A stretch of 64,000 nucleotides of DNA from Gordonia sp. OPL2 (GCF_003797825.1 NZ_RKME01000001.1:618687-682686); one strand, 5' to 3'. Shown: positions 27,880 to 38,131, counted from the stretch's first letter. Notes: generated by a model from the letters alone, not told the origin. Numbers and translations are program-made.

Positions 27880-28506
27880 GTGGTGGCACGGATCTACTCC
27901 TCACAGCTGCGCACCGAGCGGGCGCGCGCCAATCGGGCGCTCGTGATCGCAACGGCCACCGAGCTGTTCTGCACCGACGGTTGGGTCCCGACGACGATGT
28001 CGGCGGTGGCGACGGCCGCGGGTTTGACCCGTCAGACCGTCTATCAGCAGTTCGACGGGAAACTCGCCCTTCTCGACGCCTGCATCGACAACGCCCTGTC
28101 CGCGGGTGAACCGGTGCGGGTGCGCGAACTTCCCGAGTACCGGGCGATGGCCGACGGCGACTTCGACAGCCGTCTCACCGCCGGCGCGCGCTGGCTGCGA
28201 GGCGCGCATGAGCGATCGGCGGTCATCCAGAACGTGCTCGATCAGGCCGCCGTGACCGATCCCGATGCCGCCGAACGGCTCCGTGAGCGCGAGGCGAATC
28301 GCTGGGACGAGGTCCGTTTCGCGGTCGGCCTGGTCCTCGGGACGGAACCGTCCGACCGACTGGTGGACTCGATCTGGTCGCTGGCCGCCCGATCCATATG
28401 GTTGCGACTGGTCGGCGACCGTGGTTGGTCCGAATCCGATTGGGAGACATGGTTTGTCGACCTTGCCCGCTCGAGCATGGGTGACGAGTCGGCCGCCGGG
28501 CACTGA
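27880..28506 (+). CDS. TetR/AcrR-family transcriptional regulator
   Basis: A 208-residue repressor-type protein, starting at one of two adjacent GTG codons (27880 or 27883). The N-terminal helix-turn-helix is ALVIATATELFCTDGWVPTTMSAVATAAGLTRQTVYQQF, quoted here only to place it at residues about 19-55; the recognition helix is LTRQTVYQQF. The C-terminal ligand domain is not assignable. Its divergent neighbour is the hydrolase-fold protein, and autoregulation plus control of that gene is the simplest model. Confidence 0.9.
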   Translation: MVARIYSSQLRTERARANRALVIATATELFCTDGWVPTTMSAVATAAGLTRQTVYQQFDGKLALLDACIDNALSAGEPVRVRELPEYRAMADGDFDSRLTAGARWLRGAHERSAVIQNVLDQAAVTDPDAAERLREREANRWDEVRFAVGLVLGTEPSDRLVDSIWSLAARSIWLRLVGDRGWSESDWETWFVDLARSSMGDESAAGH

Positions 28507-28522
28507 CCGCCCGACCGGCGAC

Positions 28523-29314
28523 TCATGATGACGTGTTCGTCACCACCCACACCGCCTCACGGAGTGGGTCGGGACTCGTGGCGATGTCGCCGATGAACGG
28601 GTGCGACAGCTCGAGGATGAGAAAGAGGTTGGTGGCGACGATGATCGAGACGATGACCACCATCGGATAGTGCAACGCCGGTCGTTCCACGCCGTAGATG
28701 ATCACCGTGCCGAGCACCATGATGCTGGTCAGATAGATGACCACCCACAGCGGCCATGGAGGTCCGACATCGTCCTGCGCGGTGAGCAGTCTGATGGTCC
28801 GGGCCTGGCCCAGCTTGTCCAGATTGGCGACGCTCGCCGTCAGCGTCGACTTCTCGAGGTCCGTCCCGGGTCGCACATCCCGGTAGGTGGCCTGTAGTCG
28901 ACCCAGCGCGGCATCGGCACGGGCGGAGCGGATGTGGTCGGTGTCGGTCCACTCGTCGATCGCGGCACGTTCGTAGGCGAGCAGCGCGGCTCGGATCGCG
29001 TCGGCATCGGAAGGGCTGAATGCGGTCGAGTCCCTGGCCATCTGGACCGCCACCGCCCCCTCGGCCCGCGCGTTGGCGTCGGCGGTGTTGATCTCGCCCC
29101 ACATGGCCGACACGATGAAACCGATGAAGAAGGCGTAGACGAAACCGACGAAGCCGTAGGTGAACCGTGTGACGTCATTGTGCGCATCACCGGTCAGCGC
29201 GGGGAAACGTCGGCGCACCCCGGCGGTGACGAGAACCGCGAGCCCCGCGGTCACGAGGATCAACCCGACCAGAAGCGCGAAGGCGGGCACGTGGGCCACC
29301 AGCCATGAGCTCAC
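28523..29314 (-). CDS. DUF4239 family membrane protein
   Basis: A 263-residue integral membrane protein with two N-terminal helices (AFALLVGLILVTAGLAVLV; TYGFVGFVYAFFIGFIVSAM) and two C-terminal helices (WVVIYLTSIMVLGTVIIYG; MVVIVSIIVATNLFLIL). A roughly 100-residue soluble helical loop lies between them. This is the usual DUF4239 layout (bestrophin-like by topology). Function unknown. It is convergent with tetR, sixteen bases away. Confidence 0.8.
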   Translation of the reverse strand: MSSWLVAHVPAFALLVGLILVTAGLAVLVTAGVRRRFPALTGDAHNDVTRFTYGFVGFVYAFFIGFIVSAMWGEINTADANARAEGAVAVQMARDSTAFSPSDADAIRAALLAYERAAIDEWTDTDHIRSARADAALGRLQATYRDVRPGTDLEKSTLTASVANLDKLGQARTIRLLTAQDDVGPPWPLWVVIYLTSIMVLGTVIIYGVERPALHYPMVVIVSIIVATNLFLILELSHPFIGDIATSPDPLREAVWVVTNTSS

Positions 29315-29366
29315 TCGACGCTCCCCCGTGTCTGGGCACCGGTCGTCCGCACGCCGAGGCCGCCGA

Positions 29367-30272
29367 TTACGCCGGCCTCAGGTGCCGCACGATGTCCGCC
29401 TGGATTCCGGATGCATCCGGACCGAGCCACGCGGACAGATGGGTGCCGAGCTGGATTCCGACGAGACGGGCGTCAGGAAGTGCGCCGGAGGCGTGCACGC
29501 TCTGCTCATAGGGAACGTCCGCGTCGGTCTTCGCATGTATCAACAGCACTGGCGTGGAGACGCTCGACAGCGGCAGGTCGAGGCGGGCGAACTCGTCGAA
29601 GTCGTTCTCGAAGCCTGCCTTTCGGGTCCCGGTCACGGTGTCGACGAGGGCGCGTGCGAAGTCCCGCTGGTCGTCGTCGTCGAGAATTCCGGCGGTCAGC
29701 TCACGCGCCTGCGCTCGCGTCAGGTCACCTTCACCGGACAGCAACGTGGTTATCGCTGCGGCGGGCGCCTTCTCGGCCAGCGTGGTCGCGAACCACCGTC
29801 CGAGCCGGCTGAAGAGGACCTTCTCCTCCCCCAGTTCGAGGCGACCCCGGAACGACGCACCCGGATCGAACTCCGTACTGACGGCGGCGACCGCCACCAT
29901 CGACGTGACCCTTCCGGGTAGGGCGGCCGCCAACCGGTAGGCCGCCGGGCCTCCGCCCGACCAACACATCACACCGAAGTCCGCGACGCCGAGCGCCGAG
30001 AGCAGGTCGGTGATCTGCGCCGCCTGCTGCTCGGGGGTGCGATTCTCCCCGGTGAGCGGTGTGCCGAGGTAGCCCGGCCGCGACACCGAGATGACGCGGT
30101 GGGTCGGCGACAGGAATCGCGTCATCAACGCGCCCTGGTCGCAGCCCCCGGGTGACCCGTGGACGAAGACCACCGGCGGCCCGTCGCCGATGTCGACGAA
30201 CTCGAGAGACCCGTACGACGTGTCGGCGGTCTGTGGGATGAGATCGGGCGATCCGGTGCTCGACCGTGCCAT
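29367..30272 (-). CDS. Alpha/beta hydrolase
   Basis: A 301-residue hydrolase. The oxyanion loop VVFVHGSPGGCDQG, nucleophile elbow VMCWSGGGPAAY (Ser), acid loop IHAKTDADVPYE and a C-terminal His in LGTHLSAWLG give a full triad. ATG 30272 follows AAGGA by about eight bases; upstream residues in the longer frame are Arg/Pro-rich and unlike a hydrolase. The substrate is unknown. It lies 52 bases upstream of the DUF4239 gene on the same strand and may be cotranscribed. Confidence 0.85.
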   Translation of the reverse strand: MARSSTGSPDLIPQTADTSYGSLEFVDIGDGPPVVFVHGSPGGCDQGALMTRFLSPTHRVISVSRPGYLGTPLTGENRTPEQQAAQITDLLSALGVADFGVMCWSGGGPAAYRLAAALPGRVTSMVAVAAVSTEFDPGASFRGRLELGEEKVLFSRLGRWFATTLAEKAPAAAITTLLSGEGDLTRAQARELTAGILDDDDQRDFARALVDTVTGTRKAGFENDFDEFARLDLPLSSVSTPVLLIHAKTDADVPYEQSVHASGALPDARLVGIQLGTHLSAWLGPDASGIQADIVRHLRPA

Positions 30273-30469
30273 GGCGGGAGTCCTTCGGTCCGGGACTGAT
30301 CTCGGTGATCGTATCGCCGACGGCATCTCGTCACCCGCGATTCGGGACACCGGGGACGAACGCACGACGGCGGGCGAGACCCGGCAGCGCAACACCTTGA
30401 CACCCTTCCCGTCGAGGCATGGGATGAGATCACGAGTCCAGCCACTCACTCACCCGTGGAGGTTGCCCA

Positions 30470-31441
30470 GTGCGCACCATCATGGAGACCGGAACGCGCC
30501 CACACCATGTGCTCCACCCCGGTCCGCGTGGGCGACGACGCGCAGCATTGGCGATGTCGGCGGCCATCATCACAGGTCTCATGTCGTTCGCGGTTGCCCC
30601 GACGGCGACGGCCGGGCCGGTGGCCGACTCCGCGATGACGGGCTTCGCGATGCCGTTCGCCGGTGCGCCGGCCTTCGAGCACCTCGCTCCCACCCAGGTG
30701 ACCCGGCCGGGGCAACTCAACGCTGCTCTCGGTCAGCCGACTGCGGACCGGGTCGCGCAGCAGATCGGCCTGACCCGCGCGGACGCGCTGTCCGACAAGC
30801 AGTCTCGCGAACTCATCGCGGGCGGCGGAGTCGGCGGCAACCGCGCGGACGCCACGATCATCGACGCATGCATCCGAATCCTCACCAATACGACGGGGAG
30901 ACCGCTGTACTCGGAGGTCGACGGTCATCTCATACCGTCCGTGCTCGCGAGCTATGGCCTGTACGTCGATGCGAACGGTCGCCTCCAGAGCCCGGCCAAC
31001 GCGGACGCCCCGACACGGCAGGTCAACTCGCTGATCGCCCCCGGCGGCTTCGTGGGCAACTGGCTGCGGAACAACGGCGCCACTCGGACGCTGGCCGCGC
31101 TGTATCGCTCCGCCTACACGATCGAGGCCGCTTTCGGTTTCGCGGCGCAGCAGATGTCCGGCGCAGCGCAGCTCGTGACGAACACCAAGGGCGGCGTCAG
31201 TACCCAGGTGGGCATGTCGCTGGCTCCTCCCCTGTGGATCGTGAACTTCGCCTTGCTGTACGTCGTGCGGCCCTCGCTGGCGGCCGCGATGCCGGCCCAC
31301 TGGGCACCCATTCCGCCGGAGGTCGCCCAGGCCATCCACTCGAGCCCGACCGGCCACGTCCCCTACGCATTGTGGGCGTCGTCGTTCGACTGGTCTCGAT
31401 ACTCAGGCGATGGACTTTCGCGACACCGAGTCCTCTTTTGA
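30470..31441 (+). CDS. Exported protein of unknown function
   Basis: A 323-residue product starting at GTG 30470, eight bases after GGAGG. A long basic n-region is followed by a hydrophobic stretch (AALAMSAAIITGLMSFAVA) and a likely cleavage after TATAG. The mature part has no motif I recognise; its second half contains moderately hydrophobic Ala-rich helices (FVGNWLRNNGATRTLAALYRS; MSLAPPLWIVNFALLYVV). No neighbour suggests a role. Confidence 0.75.
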   Translation: MRTIMETGTRPHHVLHPGPRGRRRAALAMSAAIITGLMSFAVAPTATAGPVADSAMTGFAMPFAGAPAFEHLAPTQVTRPGQLNAALGQPTADRVAQQIGLTRADALSDKQSRELIAGGGVGGNRADATIIDACIRILTNTTGRPLYSEVDGHLIPSVLASYGLYVDANGRLQSPANADAPTRQVNSLIAPGGFVGNWLRNNGATRTLAALYRSAYTIEAAFGFAAQQMSGAAQLVTNTKGGVSTQVGMSLAPPLWIVNFALLYVVRPSLAAAMPAHWAPIPPEVAQAIHSSPTGHVPYALWASSFDWSRYSGDGLSRHRVLF

Positions 31442-31611
31442 GACTCTCAAAGCAGGGACTTGACGACTCTCCCGTCGACGTGTCGGCTCTTAAGGCTTCC
31501 TGAAAATGGACCTCTGACGCATCTGGCAACCGCCACACACACGGCACGACGTTCTCATAAGTCTCACTATTTCTGCTCGCGTCGCGTCGCAGTGTTTCGA
31601 GATTTTTGAGA

Positions 31612-31617
31612 TACCAT
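31612..31617 (+). promoter_or_regulatory. Candidate -10 element of the resolvase-like gene
   Basis: TACCAT lies seven bases before the ATG at 31625 with no ribosome site, again suggesting a leaderless transcript. The 180 bases upstream are relatively AT-rich. Confidence 0.35.
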
Positions 31618-31624
31618 TGCCGTC

Positions 31625-32233
31625 ATGGCATCACATGCGACGGCCGGCGGGATGGCGCTGGGCTACGCGCGCGAGACTTCCGGGCGGCATCCCCTGTCCC
31701 CGCAGATCGACGCACTGACCGACGCGGGAGTCGATCCCGCGCGGATCTACACCGATGCGGCCGACGCCGCGGAATCGACACCGTCAGATCCCCCGCGGCA
31801 GGGACTGACCGCGTTGCTCGACTATGCACGTCCCGGCGACACCACCGTCGTCGTCGGGATCGACCGACTCGGGCGCAGCGCACCGGAGGTTCTCGCGACC
31901 GCACGGGAGCTGTCCGGGCGACGGATCGGATTGCGCTCTCTGCGCGAGGGTCTCGACACCGACGACCCGGCCGGCGCGATGATCGTCGGTGTCCTCGCGT
32001 CCCTCGCCGAACTCGACGCGGAGATCGATGAGCGCCGACGACGGTCGACCGGGGTGTCGCGCACCGACTCGACGTCGACCGTGGGGCGGCCGCGGGTCCT
32101 CGACGACGATCAGATCGCGGTGGCCGAACGTATGCGCGCCGCCGGCCAGCCTGTTCCGTCGATCGCCTCCGCGCTCGGAGTGAGCCGCGCGACCCTCTAT
32201 CGCACCCTGGCCGAAAGGCGCTCGGTCCGGTGA
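31625..32233 (+). CDS. Serine recombinase/resolvase-family protein with altered active site
   Basis: A 202-residue small resolvase. The core GIDRLGRSAPEVL and IGLRSLREGLDTDDPAGAMI are typical, as is the C-terminal helix-turn-helix (PVPSIASALGVSRATLYRTL). The N-terminal active-site motif, normally YARVS with the nucleophilic Ser, reads YARETS: Thr occupies the usual Ser position and a Ser follows directly. Activity is therefore uncertain. No terminal repeats or res-like site were recognised, so it may be a domesticated regulator. It overlaps the next gene by four bases. Confidence 0.82.
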   Translation: MASHATAGGMALGYARETSGRHPLSPQIDALTDAGVDPARIYTDAADAAESTPSDPPRQGLTALLDYARPGDTTVVVGIDRLGRSAPEVLATARELSGRRIGLRSLREGLDTDDPAGAMIVGVLASLAELDAEIDERRRRSTGVSRTDSTSTVGRPRVLDDDQIAVAERMRAAGQPVPSIASALGVSRATLYRTLAERRSVR

Positions 32234-32532
32234 CCACCAGTGATCCGGAGCTGCCGGAGCTCGACATCGTCACGCCGCACGGTGTCGTCACCCGCCTTCC
32301 GACGTCTTTTCCGATCTACGACGCCGAGCTGGACGCACACCTCGACCCCGATCTGTTCCAGCAGGGCTTCACCGACGCGCTCGCGTGCCTCGACGACATG
32401 CCCTCGCCGTGGGCGCGGCATCACGCCTCGTCGATCATGGCGTGCCCGCCCGACCCGGACGACGACGAGCCGAGTTATACGCGCGGGTACCGCGCCGCAC
32501 TGTACGGTCACCTGCGGCACGGACGGGAGTGA
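32230..32532 (+). CDS. Small hypothetical protein coupled to the resolvase-like gene
   Basis: A 100-residue acidic protein whose GTG start overlaps the stop of the resolvase-like gene (GTGA), which implies translational coupling. It is rich in Asp and Pro and ends GYRAALYGHLRHG. No domain is recognised. The coupling suggests a joint function with the recombinase-like protein. Confidence 0.65.
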   Translation: MTTSDPELPELDIVTPHGVVTRLPTSFPIYDAELDAHLDPDLFQQGFTDALACLDDMPSPWARHHASSIMACPPDPDDDEPSYTRGYRAALYGHLRHGRE

Positions 32533-32592
32533 GCATCCGAGACATGTGACCGGACACTCGCGGTCAGGTCAGATCCGAACGCCGCCGGCATG

Positions 32593-33174
32593 TCACCGTC
32601 GGTCGTAGGTCAGCACACGCACACCACCCGGCAGCGCGGTCTCGTCGACCGGAGTGAACAGGGTCGGTGTGAACGGCCCGGCGAAGAGCGGGATACCGTT
32701 CCCGATGACGGCCGGATTCACCTTCAGGATCAGCCGGTCGATCTCGGGAAGCAGTGCGTGGGCCAGTGTGCCGCCACCCACCAACCAGATGTCGAGGCCG
32801 TCCTCGCGTTTGAGTTCGCGCACCCGGCCACAGGGATCCGCACGAACCAGTTCGATTGCAGCAGAAGGTACCTCGTCGAGCGTCTCGGAGACGACGAGAT
32901 GTCGCAGATGGGGATACGCGTCGTCCAGGCCTGCCGCGAGCCCGATCTCGTAGGAACTGCGCCCTTCCACGACGGTGTCGAAGACGGCGCCGGGTCCGTC
33001 GACGCCCAGCGCCTGACGGGCCGGCGCCGGCAGCGTCTCGGGGTGATTGTCGACGATGAACCGGAGGACGTCGTCGGTGATCGGGAAGAACTCGTTTCCA
33101 GACGGATCGCCGCCGTCGGGCCCGGCGATGAAACCGTCGAGGGTTGTGGCCACGTAGTAGACGAGTTTGCGCAC
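32593..33174 (-). CDS. Dihydrofolate reductase/RibD C-terminal-like reductase
   Basis: A 193-residue protein with the RibD/DHFR-like fold: start KLVYYVATTLDGFIAGPDG, then FDTVVEGRSSYEIG and the glycine-rich IWLVGGGTLAHALL that binds NADPH. Such stand-alone proteins are common in actinobacteria and of unknown substrate. It is divergent from a second member of the same family starting about 100 bases away. Confidence 0.87.
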   Translation of the reverse strand: MRKLVYYVATTLDGFIAGPDGGDPSGNEFFPITDDVLRFIVDNHPETLPAPARQALGVDGPGAVFDTVVEGRSSYEIGLAAGLDDAYPHLRHLVVSETLDEVPSAAIELVRADPCGRVRELKREDGLDIWLVGGGTLAHALLPEIDRLILKVNPAVIGNGIPLFAGPFTPTLFTPVDETALPGGVRVLTYDRR

Positions 33175-33272
33175 GCGGTCATCCTGACATGTCCCGAGCA
33201 GCGTCTGCCGTAGTGGCCTCGCGTGGGAATCCGAGCCCCTAACCTGAGAGCATCCCCCAGCAGAGGAGCGCC

Positions 33273-33854
33273 ATGGGCCACGTGGTGATGTACGCCGCGG
33301 TATCGGTCGACGGCTTCATCGCAGACGACGACGACCAGCCGGGCCCGCTCTTCGAGTGGTTGCTCGCCGGCGACGTGCCGTTGGATGACAGCGGTGCGTT
33401 GACCGTCTCGCGAACGTCCTACGACTACACCCGGCCGTACTGGGATCGGATCGGCGTCACCGTCGTCGGCCGCCACGTCTTCGACCTGACGGACGGATGG
33501 GATGGCGTGCCGCCCGGCGGCGTCGAACACGTGGTCGTCGTGACACATCGACCGGCACCGCAGGATTGGGACCCGTCGACGCCATTCCACTTCGTCGGCA
33601 GCATCGAAGCGGCGGTCACCACGGCACAGGAGCTCGCAAGTGATCGTCTGGTCGAGGTCGCCGCCGGCGACGTCGGCGGCCAGGTGTTCGCGGCCGGTCT
33701 CGTCGACGAGGTGCGCATGGACGTGGTGCCCGTGATCTTCGGGTCCGGCAAACGCTATTTCGGGTCGGCCGACGGACATCATGTGCTGGAGAATCCAGAT
33801 GAGGTCATCCAGGGCGACCGGGTGCTGCACGTGCGCTATCGGGTGCGCCGATGA
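33273..33854 (+). CDS. Dihydrofolate reductase/RibD C-terminal-like reductase, second copy
   Basis: A 193-residue relative of the preceding protein: VVMYAAVSVDGFIADDDD, TVVGRHVFDLTDGW and EVAAGDVGGQVFAAGLVDEV. The NADPH loop is GDVGGQ rather than GGGT. Similarity between the two is limited to the fold motifs, so this is an old divergence and not a recent duplication. GAGGAG precedes the ATG. Confidence 0.87.
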   Translation: MGHVVMYAAVSVDGFIADDDDQPGPLFEWLLAGDVPLDDSGALTVSRTSYDYTRPYWDRIGVTVVGRHVFDLTDGWDGVPPGGVEHVVVVTHRPAPQDWDPSTPFHFVGSIEAAVTTAQELASDRLVEVAAGDVGGQVFAAGLVDEVRMDVVPVIFGSGKRYFGSADGHHVLENPDEVIQGDRVLHVRYRVRR

Positions 33855-34034
33855 CCAACGCGTGCGGCCGCTCAGACCGTAGGCGCGCAGCGCGGCTCGC
33901 GAACCACGAGAAGCGCTGATCGGCTCCGGGTGAACGGCCCGTGAACGGCCGGTCGATCGACCTGCCCGAACGCCGGAGAATCGCCTGCGCAAGGATAGGA
34001 GCACGAGAAGGCGTCGGCCGATGGGAATGACCGA

Positions 34035-34874
34035 GTGAACAACACGTATGCCGGTGACCTGATCCCTGTCTTCTTCCTCTCCGACAGCACCGGCATCAGT
34101 GCCGAGACCATGGGCAATGCCCTGTTGCTGCACTTCCCCGATCATCGATTCGACCGGACATTGATCCCGTTCATCACCACGGCCGACGACGCCCGTGAGG
34201 TGGTGGCCAGGATCGATGCCGTCATGGACCGGGGCACCACACCGCTGGTGTTCGTCACGGCCGCGCTCGACGACGTCCGTCTCGAGTTGCAGAAGACCCG
34301 CGCTCCCCTGATCGATTTCTTCGACATGCACATGCAGCAGGTCGAGTCCATCCTCGGCACCCGGGGCGCCCGAACCCCTGCCCGTCTACACGGCGTCGGC
34401 GACGTGAAGCGTTACAACGCACGCATGCAGGCCGTCGAGTACGCGATCGAACACGACGACGGCCAGAGCGTGCGCACACTCGACAAGGCGGATGTGATCC
34501 TGGTGGCGCCGTCACGCTGCGGGAAGACCCCGACGACCATGTACCTCGCGCTGCAGCACGGACTGCGTGTCGCGAATTATCCCCTGGTCGACGAGGACCT
34601 GAACAGCACAGATCTCCCTCGCCCGATCCGACACCTACAGGACCGGTGCTTCGGGATCATCACCACCGCGGCCCGCCTCAGCGCAGTTCGGACCGAACGC
34701 CGACCCGACTCGACGTACGCGTCACTGCGCCAGTGCACGTACGAACTCAAACGTGCGGAGCAGTTGTACCGCGATCACGACCTCCCGGTGGTCGACTCAT
34801 CGTCGAAGTCCGTAGAAGAGATGTCCACGCTCATCCTGCAGGTGCTCGCTCGCAGGCCCCACCCTGAGAATTGA
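34035..34874 (+). CDS. ppsR: PEP synthase regulatory protein (bifunctional kinase/pyrophosphorylase, DUF299)
   Basis: PpsR inactivates PEP synthase by ADP-dependent phosphorylation of a Thr near the catalytic His and reactivates it by phosphate-dependent dephosphorylation. The 279-residue protein shows [21 protein letters not shown] and the P-loop-like [16 protein letters not shown] characteristic of the family. It starts at GTG 34035 and ends eleven bases before ppsA, so the enzyme and its regulator form an operon. Confidence 0.94.
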   Translation: MNNTYAGDLIPVFFLSDSTGISAETMGNALLLHFPDHRFDRTLIPFITTADDAREVVARIDAVMDRGTTPLVFVTAALDDVRLELQKTRAPLIDFFDMHMQQVESILGTRGARTPARLHGVGDVKRYNARMQAVEYAIEHDDGQSVRTLDKADVILVAPSRCGKTPTTMYLALQHGLRVANYPLVDEDLNSTDLPRPIRHLQDRCFGIITTAARLSAVRTERRPDSTYASLRQCTYELKRAEQLYRDHDLPVVDSSSKSVEEMSTLILQVLARRPHPEN

Positions 34875-34885
34875 GGAACCAGTTC

Positions 34886-37267
34886 ATGAACAACAACGTC
34901 CGTTGGTTCGCCGACCTCGGCCTCGCCGACCTCGAGCAGGTCGGCGGAAAGAACGCATCGCTCGGCGAGATGGTGCGCAACCTGACCGAGGTCGGCGTTC
35001 GGGTCCCCAACGGGTTCGCGACCACCGCCGACGCCTACCGCCGGTTCGTGAACCAGCCCAGCGCCGCGGGAACCAGCCTGGCCGAGAAGATCAGCGCCCT
35101 CCTCGCCGACCTCGACACCGAGGACGTGCAGGCACTGTCCGCGGCCGGCCGGGAGATCCGCGCAGCGGTGATGGAGCAGCCCTTCCCGGAAGATCTCGAC
35201 GCCGACATCCGCACTGCCTTCGCCGAGTTGGCGGGTGAGTCGGATGAGGCATCCTTCGCGGTACGGTCCAGTGCCACCGCCGAGGACCTGCCGGACGCAT
35301 CATTCGCCGGGCAGCAGGAGACCTTCCTCAACGTGCGGGGCATCGACGCGATCCTGCAGGCGATGCGGGAGGTGTTCGCGTCGCTCTACAACGATCGCGC
35401 CATTGCGTACCGGGTCCACCACGAGTTCGAGCATGATGCCGTCGCGCTGTCGGCGGGCGTCCAGCAGATGGTGCGCTCCGACATCGGAACCTCGGGGGTC
35501 ATGTTCACCATCGACACCGAGTCGGGCTTCGCAGACGCGGTGTTCGTGACGGCGTCGTACGGGTTGGGCGAGGCGGTCGTGCAGGGTGCGGTCAATCCCG
35601 ACGAGTTCTACGTCTACAAACCCGCTCTGCGGGCCGGCCGACCCGCCGTGCTCAAGCGCGGCATCGGATCGAAGGCGACCAAGATGGTCTACACCGAGAA
35701 CCGTTCGGTCGGACGCACGACCGAGTTCGTCGATGTCGACCCGGCCGAACGGCGGGTGCTCAGCCTCACCGACGCCGAGGTCGAGGCGCTCGCCCGCCAG
35801 GCCCTGCTGATCGAGGAACACTACGGACGTCCGATGGACATCGAGTGGGGCAAGGACGGCGTCGACGGTGAGCTCTACATCCTGCAGGCGCGCCCCGAGA
35901 CGGTGCAGTCCCGGGCTGCGGTGACCGGCCAGCAGCGGTTCCGACTCACCCAGACGGGGAACGTACTCGTCGAGGGCCGGGCGATCGGTGCCCGCATCGG
36001 CGCCGGCGCCGTCCGGGTACTGGAATCGGTGGAGCAGATGCACGAATTCCAGGCGGGCGAGGTGCTCGTCGCGGACATGACCGATCCCGACTGGGAGCCG
36101 ATCATGAAGCGCGCCAGTGCCATTGTGACCAATCGCGGCGGCCGCACCTGTCACGCCGCGATCATCGCACGCGAACTGGGCATCCCCGCCGTCGTCGGGA
36201 CCGGCGACGCCACCCGATCCCTCACCGCCGGTCGCGAGGTCACGGTCTCGTGTTCCGAAGGCGACACCGGTTTCGTCTACGAGGGACTGCTCGACTTCGA
36301 CGTGACCGAGTCCTCGATCGAGGCGATGCCGGAGATCGGCACCAAGATCATGATGAATGTCGGCACCCCCGAGCAGGCGTTCGCGTTCTCCCGTCTGCCG
36401 AACAGTGGTGTGGGCCTGGCCCGACTGGAGTTCATCATCAACCGCCAGATCGGCATCCACCCCAAGGCACTCCTCGATTTCGACACCCTCGACGGGGCGC
36501 TGAAAGATCAGATCGGTGAGGCGATCGCGGCCTATCCGAGTGCGCGGGAGTTCTTCGTCGATCGTGTGAGCGAGGGTGTGGCGACGATCGCCGCGGCGTT
36601 CGCGCCGCACCCGGTCATCGTCCGGATGTCCGACTTCAAGTCAAATGAGTACGCGAAGCTGGTCGGCGGCGACCTGTATGAACCCGACGAAGAGAATCCG
36701 ATGATCGGTTACCGCGGCGCGTCGCGTTACCTGTCGAAGGATTTCGCCGATTGCTTCGAAATGGAATGTGCCGCACTGAAGTACGTTCGCGACGAGATGG
36801 GTCTGACCAACGTCAGGATCATGATCCCGTTCGTCCGCACGGTGGCCGAGGCCGAAGGGGTGATCAGCCTGCTCGCTTCCCACGGCCTGCGGCGCGGTGA
36901 GAACGACCTCGAGGTGATCATGATGTGTGAGGTGCCCTCCAACGCGGTCATCGCCGATGCGTTTCTCGATCACTTCGATGGATTCTCCATCGGCTCCAAC
37001 GACATGACGCAGCTGACCCTCGGACTCGATCGCGACTCTGCGCTCGTCGCGGACGGGTTCGATGAACGTGATCCGGCGGTGAAACACATGCTCGCCGCCG
37101 CCATCGCCGCATGCAAGGCTCGCGGGAAGTACGTCGGCATCTGTGGGCAGGGACCCAGCGACCACGTCGACCTGGCCGAGTGGCTCCTCGAACAGGGAAT
37201 CGAGTCGATGTCACTCAATCCGGACACCGTGGTCGACACCTGGACACGCTTGGCACGACTCGGCTGA
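34886..37267 (+). CDS. ppsA: Phosphoenolpyruvate synthase (pyruvate, water dikinase)
   Basis: Converts pyruvate and ATP to PEP, AMP and phosphate for gluconeogenesis. The 793-residue length is standard. The N-terminal ATP-grasp domain opens with [17 protein letters not shown]; the phospho-His domain has [22 protein letters not shown] (catalytic His in the TCHAA segment, with the regulatory Thr just before it); the PEP domain ends with [18 protein letters not shown] and the catalytic Cys in [12 protein letters not shown] 34886 follows GAGGAA by eight bases. Confidence 0.96.
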   Translation: MNNNVRWFADLGLADLEQVGGKNASLGEMVRNLTEVGVRVPNGFATTADAYRRFVNQPSAAGTSLAEKISALLADLDTEDVQALSAAGREIRAAVMEQPFPEDLDADIRTAFAELAGESDEASFAVRSSATAEDLPDASFAGQQETFLNVRGIDAILQAMREVFASLYNDRAIAYRVHHEFEHDAVALSAGVQQMVRSDIGTSGVMFTIDTESGFADAVFVTASYGLGEAVVQGAVNPDEFYVYKPALRAGRPAVLKRGIGSKATKMVYTENRSVGRTTEFVDVDPAERRVLSLTDAEVEALARQALLIEEHYGRPMDIEWGKDGVDGELYILQARPETVQSRAAVTGQQRFRLTQTGNVLVEGRAIGARIGAGAVRVLESVEQMHEFQAGEVLVADMTDPDWEPIMKRASAIVTNRGGRTCHAAIIARELGIPAVVGTGDATRSLTAGREVTVSCSEGDTGFVYEGLLDFDVTESSIEAMPEIGTKIMMNVGTPEQAFAFSRLPNSGVGLARLEFIINRQIGIHPKALLDFDTLDGALKDQIGEAIAAYPSAREFFVDRVSEGVATIAAAFAPHPVIVRMSDFKSNEYAKLVGGDLYEPDEENPMIGYRGASRYLSKDFADCFEMECAALKYVRDEMGLTNVRIMIPFVRTVAEAEGVISLLASHGLRRGENDLEVIMMCEVPSNAVIADAFLDHFDGFSIGSNDMTQLTLGLDRDSALVADGFDERDPAVKHMLAAAIAACKARGKYVGICGQGPSDHVDLAEWLLEQGIESMSLNPDTVVDTWTRLARLG

Positions 37268-37276
37268 ACACACCGG

Positions 37277-37311
37277 TCCCAACGCAATGTCCATCGCGAA
37301 TTGCGTTGGGA
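37277..37311 (+). terminator. Hairpin terminator of ppsR-ppsA
   Basis: A perfect 12-bp inverted repeat (37277-37288 with 37300-37311, 11-base loop) starts ten bases after the ppsA stop. There is no strong T-run, as is common for actinobacterial terminators. Confidence 0.8.
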
Positions 37312-37688
37312 TCGTTCACAGCGATATTCCTGCGCCGGTCTAGTGTCATCAGCCCATTCGGAATACGTCGACCGGAAGCCGTCGGTCGGTCTCCGTCTGA
37401 CGACGAAGAGGACATCACCGGTTCGTGACCCGGCGAACGCTTCCTCGGGCAGGGGCGTGCGTGTCCTCGTCGTCACCCGCGGTCTCGCACGATCTGTTGT
37501 TCAGAACATCCCGGATCGGACCGTGAACGCCGTGATCGGCGATATACCCCGGATTCTTGCCGCCGATGAATGCGATCGCGGTGCCGACGACGACGGATCG
37601 CATCCGCCGATCGACGTTCGGTCGGACTGGTCCCCCGACGCGGCTGCAGTGAGGCGCTGGTGAATGTCGGCACGTCGCGAAGACGACT
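37312..37688. other. Intergenic region left of the mobile element, no gene supported
   Basis: No reading frame here has a credible ribosome site with recognisable content. It is the chromosomal flank originally downstream of tRNA-Pro. Confidence 0.5.
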
Positions 37689-37714
37689 GTGACCAGCACA
37701 CAAGTGCTGGTCAC
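37689..37714 (-). terminator. Displaced tRNA-Pro terminator hairpin
   Basis: A perfect 11-bp inverted repeat, 37689-37699 with 37704-37714 and loop ACAA. On the minus strand it lies just past the 3' end of the partial tRNA copy. It is probably the original terminator of the tRNA gene, left behind when the element integrated; its right arm overlaps the outer edge of the direct repeat. Confidence 0.6.
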
Positions 37715-37761
37715 GACGTCGGGCTGACAGGATTTGAACCTGCGACCACCTGACCCCCAGT
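37706..37761. repeat. attL: duplicated 3' part of tRNA-Pro
   Basis: Bases 37706-37749 are identical to 45221-45264; after one mismatch 37751-37761 equal 45266-45276. The copy covers the tRNA from the anticodon loop to past the 3' end. Beyond it the sequence diverges from the tRNA at once, so this is not a functional tRNA. Confidence 0.93.
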
Positions 37762-37978
37762 AGCTCGGAGAACGTGCACCTATGTTCGATGGCGTCCAAT
37801 ACGTCCAGCTCAACGGCCTGCCGCCGTTCACCGCGTAACGCTGTGTCCATTGCGTGCGCGCGGGTCTTGGCCCACTGTTGGCCCAACGTCGAACGTGTGA
37901 GCGGTTCGCCATCCATGGTGCGGCACACCAGAATGCGCTCGAAGGGACAGCGGGGCTGTCCGCCTGTGCATAGAGGTC
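37762..37978 (-). pseudogene. Possible C-terminal remnant of a tyrosine integrase
   Basis: An open minus-strand frame runs from about 37978 toward attL and includes CRTMDGEPLTRSTLGQQWAK, a segment with the feel of the region just before the catalytic C-terminal box of actinophage integrases (GxPLTRxxxxxxW). Location and direction next to the att site are right for an integrase gene. No RHxxR or final Tyr could be matched and upstream sequence is interrupted by a stop, so if it is integrase it is broken. Confidence 0.35.
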
Positions 37979-38131
37979 GTCAGTTCGACGCGATTCGATG
38001 GAACCAGGTGGAGGCTGACTGCGTCAGACTCGTATGAACTTCGACGAGAAACGGTACCTCGAAGGCACCGTCGGGCCGTGGCCGAATCCGCCACACCCGG
38101 CTGCATGCCTAACCGGTCGGTGGGTTCCCAC

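Noticed and set aside
37415..37603. Minus-strand frame starting MRSVVVGTAIAFIGG
   Set aside because: No ribosome site and no recognisable family; the frame is open mainly through base composition.
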